Assembly: GCA_903927685.1 (NCBI GenBank)
Contig: CAIYOB010001073.1
Span: forward strand, 1 to 23,928
Reading direction: 5' to 3'
Length of the DNA: 23,928 bases
From: an uncultured Planctomycetaceae bacterium
GTDB lineage: Bacteria > Planctomycetota > Planctomycetia > Pirellulales > Pirellulaceae
Below are positions 21,448 through 23,928 of this stretch, one piece after another. The number at the start of each line of letters is the position of its first letter. Positions within the stretch are counted from its first letter, which is position 1. The notes beneath the pieces were generated by a model that did not search any database, was not told where the DNA came from, and saw nothing but the letters and a program-made list of their open reading frames with translations. Made by a program: the position numbers and the translations under genes.

Positions 21448-21504
21448 CACGTAGCCCGGCCTCTCCGAAACCGGATGCGAGTCTCGGAGAGACTCGCCTA
21501 CGTG
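21448..21504. repeat. Three-way-junction palindromic intergenic repeat
   Basis: The outer stem CACGTAG (21448-21454) pairs with CTACGTG (21498-21504). Inside lie two arms: GCGAGTCTC (21477-21485) with GAGACTCGC (21489-21497), a perfect 9-bp stem with a 3-nt loop, and a decayed CCGG...CCGG arm around 21456-21474. It sits 38 bp after the stop of the aldo/keto reductase-like gene. It looks like a REP-type dispersed palindrome; it may also protect or end the transcript, but no T-run follows. Confidence 0.72.
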
Positions 21505-21604
21505 GCTGGCTGCACCGTCTGACAGCGAGTCCCCCCCAATCCTCGACGGTCCTCAAACGAGCCGACCTCCGTACACCGGCCCATCACCTCCCCCGGAGCC
21601 CACC

Positions 21605-23928
21605 ATGTTACGAAGCATCACCCTGTTCGCTCTCGCCGGTTTCCTGGCCCTCGCCTCGCGCAGTGCCGCCGAGGAGACCTCGCCGGCCATGCAATACCTC
21701 GGCCAGCGTGCGGCGCGCCTGGCCGCCCAACTGCCGCCGCTGGGAACGTCCGCCGAAGCGTGGGACAAGCAGCGCGCGGCGTTGATCACGCGACTCGCGG
21801 CGACGCTGGGCTTGCCCGAGCGCGAGCCGATGCAGGCCACCACGCTCGGCAGCCAGCCGGACGGGGAACTGGTCCTCGAAGAGGTCGCCTTTCACTGGGC
21901 CGAGCGAGTCTTCGCATCGGGCACCGTGTTTCGCCGACAATCCGCCAGCGGCCGGCAGCCGGCCATCGTCTTGACGCCGGGCCATTTGGGGCACTATGCG
22001 TTTCGCGACGAGCGGCCGTTCGTCGAGCAGTTGGCTCGCCAGGGAGTCGTGGTTCTGTTCATCGACGACCCGCGGACCGGCCGGCGGCATTGTCCGGAGG
22101 CCGGGCTGTACGCGACCGCGGCCGCCGCTGGAATGCCGGTGGCGGGGATTCAGGTTTTCGATGCGCTCCGCGGCTTCGACTATTTGCAGACGCGCGCCGA
22201 TGTGGACGCCGGCCAGATCGGGATCGCCGGGCTGCGCGAAGGCGCGGTGCAGGCGTACCTGGCCGCCGCGCTGGAGCCTCGTTTCCAGTTCGTGATCGCC
22301 GCGGGCGGCTCCACCACGTTCACGGCCCTGATCCAGGCGGCCGCCGCAGGCCAGGCGAGCGGCCCACCCTCGGTGTTCGTCCCCGGACTGCTGGAGTGGA
22401 CGGATCTGGATCGCGTTGCCGCCTGCCTGGCTCCCCGCCCCGTGCTGGTCGCCGGCGGCGCAGGACGCTGGCCGGCAGCCGGTTGCGAAACGGTGGTCGG
22501 CACCATGCAAGCGGTGTACGGGCTGTACCAGACGCAAGACCGCATTCGCCTGACGCCCGGCGACGAGGCAGATGACCTGACGTCTTGCGCAGCCGCTGCT
22601 GCTGAATGGCTCAACTCCGGCGTTTTGCCCTCGGCGACCGCGCCACCCCCGAGCACGCAGAGTGCCCCCGGCGGCGGGGCGGAGGCATCTGCTTCGGACG
22701 CCCCAACGGCCGAATTGGATTTCCGCGTGCTGGGATACCTGCAGCGGCGAATCGAGATCAGCGTTGCCGCCCGGCAGGCCGAATCGCTGACCGCGGCAGC
22801 CTGGCAGGCCCACCGGGAAACGCTCGTCGCCTGGCTGGGAACCGCGTGTAGCGCGGGCCCCGAAACCGCGCCGGACGACCAGGTCCTGGGCACGGCTTCC
22901 AGCGACGACTTGGTGGTTGAGCGCTTGGCACTCGGCGTAGATCCGGACTTCCGCTGTCCCGCGGTCCTCGTGCGTCCCGCCTCCCCGGCCGGCAAGAGCC
23001 CGGGTGTCGTCCTGTCGCACGACGACCGGCAGTGCTACGCCGTCGCGCGTCTGACGGACGCCGCCCGGCGTTTGGCCACGGCCGGCTACTGGGTGATCGT
23101 GCCGGAGCATGCTTCGGTGCATCCGCAGAGTCTGCAGCCCTTGGCCAACGCCGAGCAGCCCAGCTTCTACGGCGACGAGGCCAAGCGGTTGATCGGTCCC
23201 GCCGATGCCGTAGGACGTTCGCCCTTGGCGTGGCGAGTCCGCGAGGATCTGGCGGCCTTTCGCCACCTGGCCGGTCGCGGCGAGGTCGATGCCGCCCAGA
23301 TTGTCATCGCGGGTTCCGGCGTCGGCGGCATTGATGCGAGCTTGGCCGCGTTGCTGGAAGAACGCGTTGCGGGCGTGGCTGCGGTCGACGTGACCACGGG
23401 ACGGGATTGGGCGGCCAACGTCGCACCGGGCGAGCTGCACTTCTTCCATCTCATGCCGTACCTGACCGCGCTGGCGACGGTCACCGATTGGGATTGCGTC
23501 TACGCCGCGGTGGCTCCACGCCCACTGGCTATCGTGCGGCTGACCGACGGCTGGCCGCGAACCGGCTTTGACCAGGTCGCAGCGCGGGCCGGCTCGGTCT
23601 TCGGCTTGGTGAACCGTCCGGACCTGCTGCAGGTGCTCGGGCCGCGCGACTTGACCGCGGAACTGGAGTCCGCCGCGCCGGCCGGCGCGGCGCGGCACGT
23701 CCTGGCAGCCGCCCGGACGCTGGTCCCGACGCCGCCCACCGCAGGCCTGGTCGGCACGCCCGACGGGCTCAAGACACGTGCCACGGTCGACAGCGCCGCG
23801 GGCTTGATCTGGCTGGTCGCCGAGATGTCCGGCTACGAGCAGGAACTGGCCGGCAACGGCTACCGGCTGCAGACGTGGAGTTTTTTCAACGACAACGGGG
23901 ACAGGCAGCAAGGCCGCCAGCTGACGCC
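21605..23928 (+). CDS. Secreted tandem alpha/beta-hydrolase-like protein, catalytically degenerate (3'-truncated by window edge)
   Basis: 774 codons are visible and no stop is reached. ATG 21605 is followed by a signal peptide (MLRSITLFALAGFLALASRSAA-EE); the Shine-Dalgarno is weak (GGAG about 8 nt upstream). Two AXE1/dienelactone-hydrolase-like lobes are seen. Lobe 1 (about 110-340): PAIVLTPGHLGHY, VVLFIDDPRTGRR, VDAGQIGIAGLREGAVQAYLA, and the late motif VPGLLEWTDLDRVAACLAPRPVLVAGG. Lobe 2 (about 455-670): SPGVVLSHDDRQ, VDAAQIVIAGSGVGGIDASLA, and CVYAAVAPRPLAIVRLTDGW. In related esterases the nucleophile lies in G-x-S-x-G; here lobe 1 reads G-L-R-E-G and lobe 2 G-S-G-V-G, so Ser is replaced by Arg and Gly respectively. 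A Pro/Ser/Ala linker separates the lobes (about 341-375). It is probably exported; substrate binding without hydrolysis is inference. Confidence 0.83.
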   Translation, partial: MLRSITLFALAGFLALASRSAAEETSPAMQYLGQRAARLAAQLPPLGTSAEAWDKQRAALITRLAATLGLPEREPMQATTLGSQPDGELVLEEVAFHWAERVFASGTVFRRQSASGRQPAIVLTPGHLGHYAFRDERPFVEQLARQGVVVLFIDDPRTGRRHCPEAGLYATAAAAGMPVAGIQVFDALRGFDYLQTRADVDAGQIGIAGLREGAVQAYLAAALEPRFQFVIAAGGSTTFTALIQAAAAGQASGPPSVFVPGLLEWTDLDRVAACLAPRPVLVAGGAGRWPAAGCETVVGTMQAVYGLYQTQDRIRLTPGDEADDLTSCAAAAAEWLNSGVLPSATAPPPSTQSAPGGGAEASASDAPTAELDFRVLGYLQRRIEISVAARQAESLTAAAWQAHRETLVAWLGTACSAGPETAPDDQVLGTASSDDLVVERLALGVDPDFRCPAVLVRPASPAGKSPGVVLSHDDRQCYAVARLTDAARRLATAGYWVIVPEHASVHPQSLQPLANAEQPSFYGDEAKRLIGPADAVGRSPLAWRVREDLAAFRHLAGRGEVDAAQIVIAGSGVGGIDASLAALLEERVAGVAAVDVTTGRDWAANVAPGELHFFHLMPYLTALATVTDWDCVYAAVAPRPLAIVRLTDGWPRTGFDQVAARAGSVFGLVNRPDLLQVLGPRDLTAELESAAPAGAARHVLAAARTLVPTPPTAGLVGTPDGLKTRATVDSAAGLIWLVAEMSGYEQELAGNGYRLQTWSFFNDNGDRQQGRQLT

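Overview
The window looks like a chromosomal segment of a Planctomycetota bacterium, probably Pirellulales-like. This is inferred from gene content and style only: high GC, an FxPLExRxxLS N-terminal surface-protein motif, a CxPxR sulfatase, Tat-signal aldo/keto reductase-like proteins, DUF2092/thioredoxin-fold and DUF4214-type secreted proteins, an ISKra4-family insertion sequence, and a huge multidomain signalling kinase. No 16S gene or other taxonomic marker is present.

Layout. (1) 1-4936, minus strand: four genes read leftwards. They are a small GlsB/YeaQ-type membrane protein, a secreted DUF4214-like helical protein, a secreted DUF2092 plus thioredoxin-fold protein whose CxxC is lost, and a VCBS/FG-GAP surface protein that runs off the left edge. 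(2) 5498-7290: a complete ISKra4-family element with recognisable terminal inverted repeats. (3) 7291-7796: a scrap zone. It holds a 155-bp diverged copy of the tail-to-tail junction found intact at 9322-9476, then a C-terminal relic of what looks like a nucleotidyltransferase gene, then an intact 76-aa antitoxin-like ORF. (4) 7797-8601: non-coding, rich in palindromes. (5) 8602-11791: a hypothetical gene convergent with a Tat-exported aldo/keto reductase-like gene, their stop codons interlocked on one CTAG, followed by a translationally coupled DUF6922/AbiEii-type toxin-antitoxin pair. (6) 11899-13314: a sulfatase whose ribosome-binding region abuts an intergenic repeat. (7) 13372-13597: tRNA-Leu(CAG) with a candidate promoter and a clear intrinsic terminator. 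(8) 13793-20155: a 2120-aa pseudokinase / AAA ATPase / TPR-like / GAF / histidine kinase / REC / REC / Hpt protein. (9) 20270-21409: a second Tat-exported aldo/keto reductase-like gene, paralogous to the first. (10) 21605-end: a secreted tandem alpha/beta-hydrolase-like protein cut by the right edge.

The theme most worth a second look is that several proteins keep a recognisable enzyme fold but lack its catalytic residues: the thioredoxin fold without cysteines, the aldo/keto reductases without most of the tetrad, the Ser/Thr kinase domain with HRN instead of HRD, and the double hydrolase without the nucleophile Ser in either lobe. The second is the duplicated locus: the hypothetical gene/AKR unit was present twice, and one copy has been cut exactly at the inner edge of an IS element and eroded.
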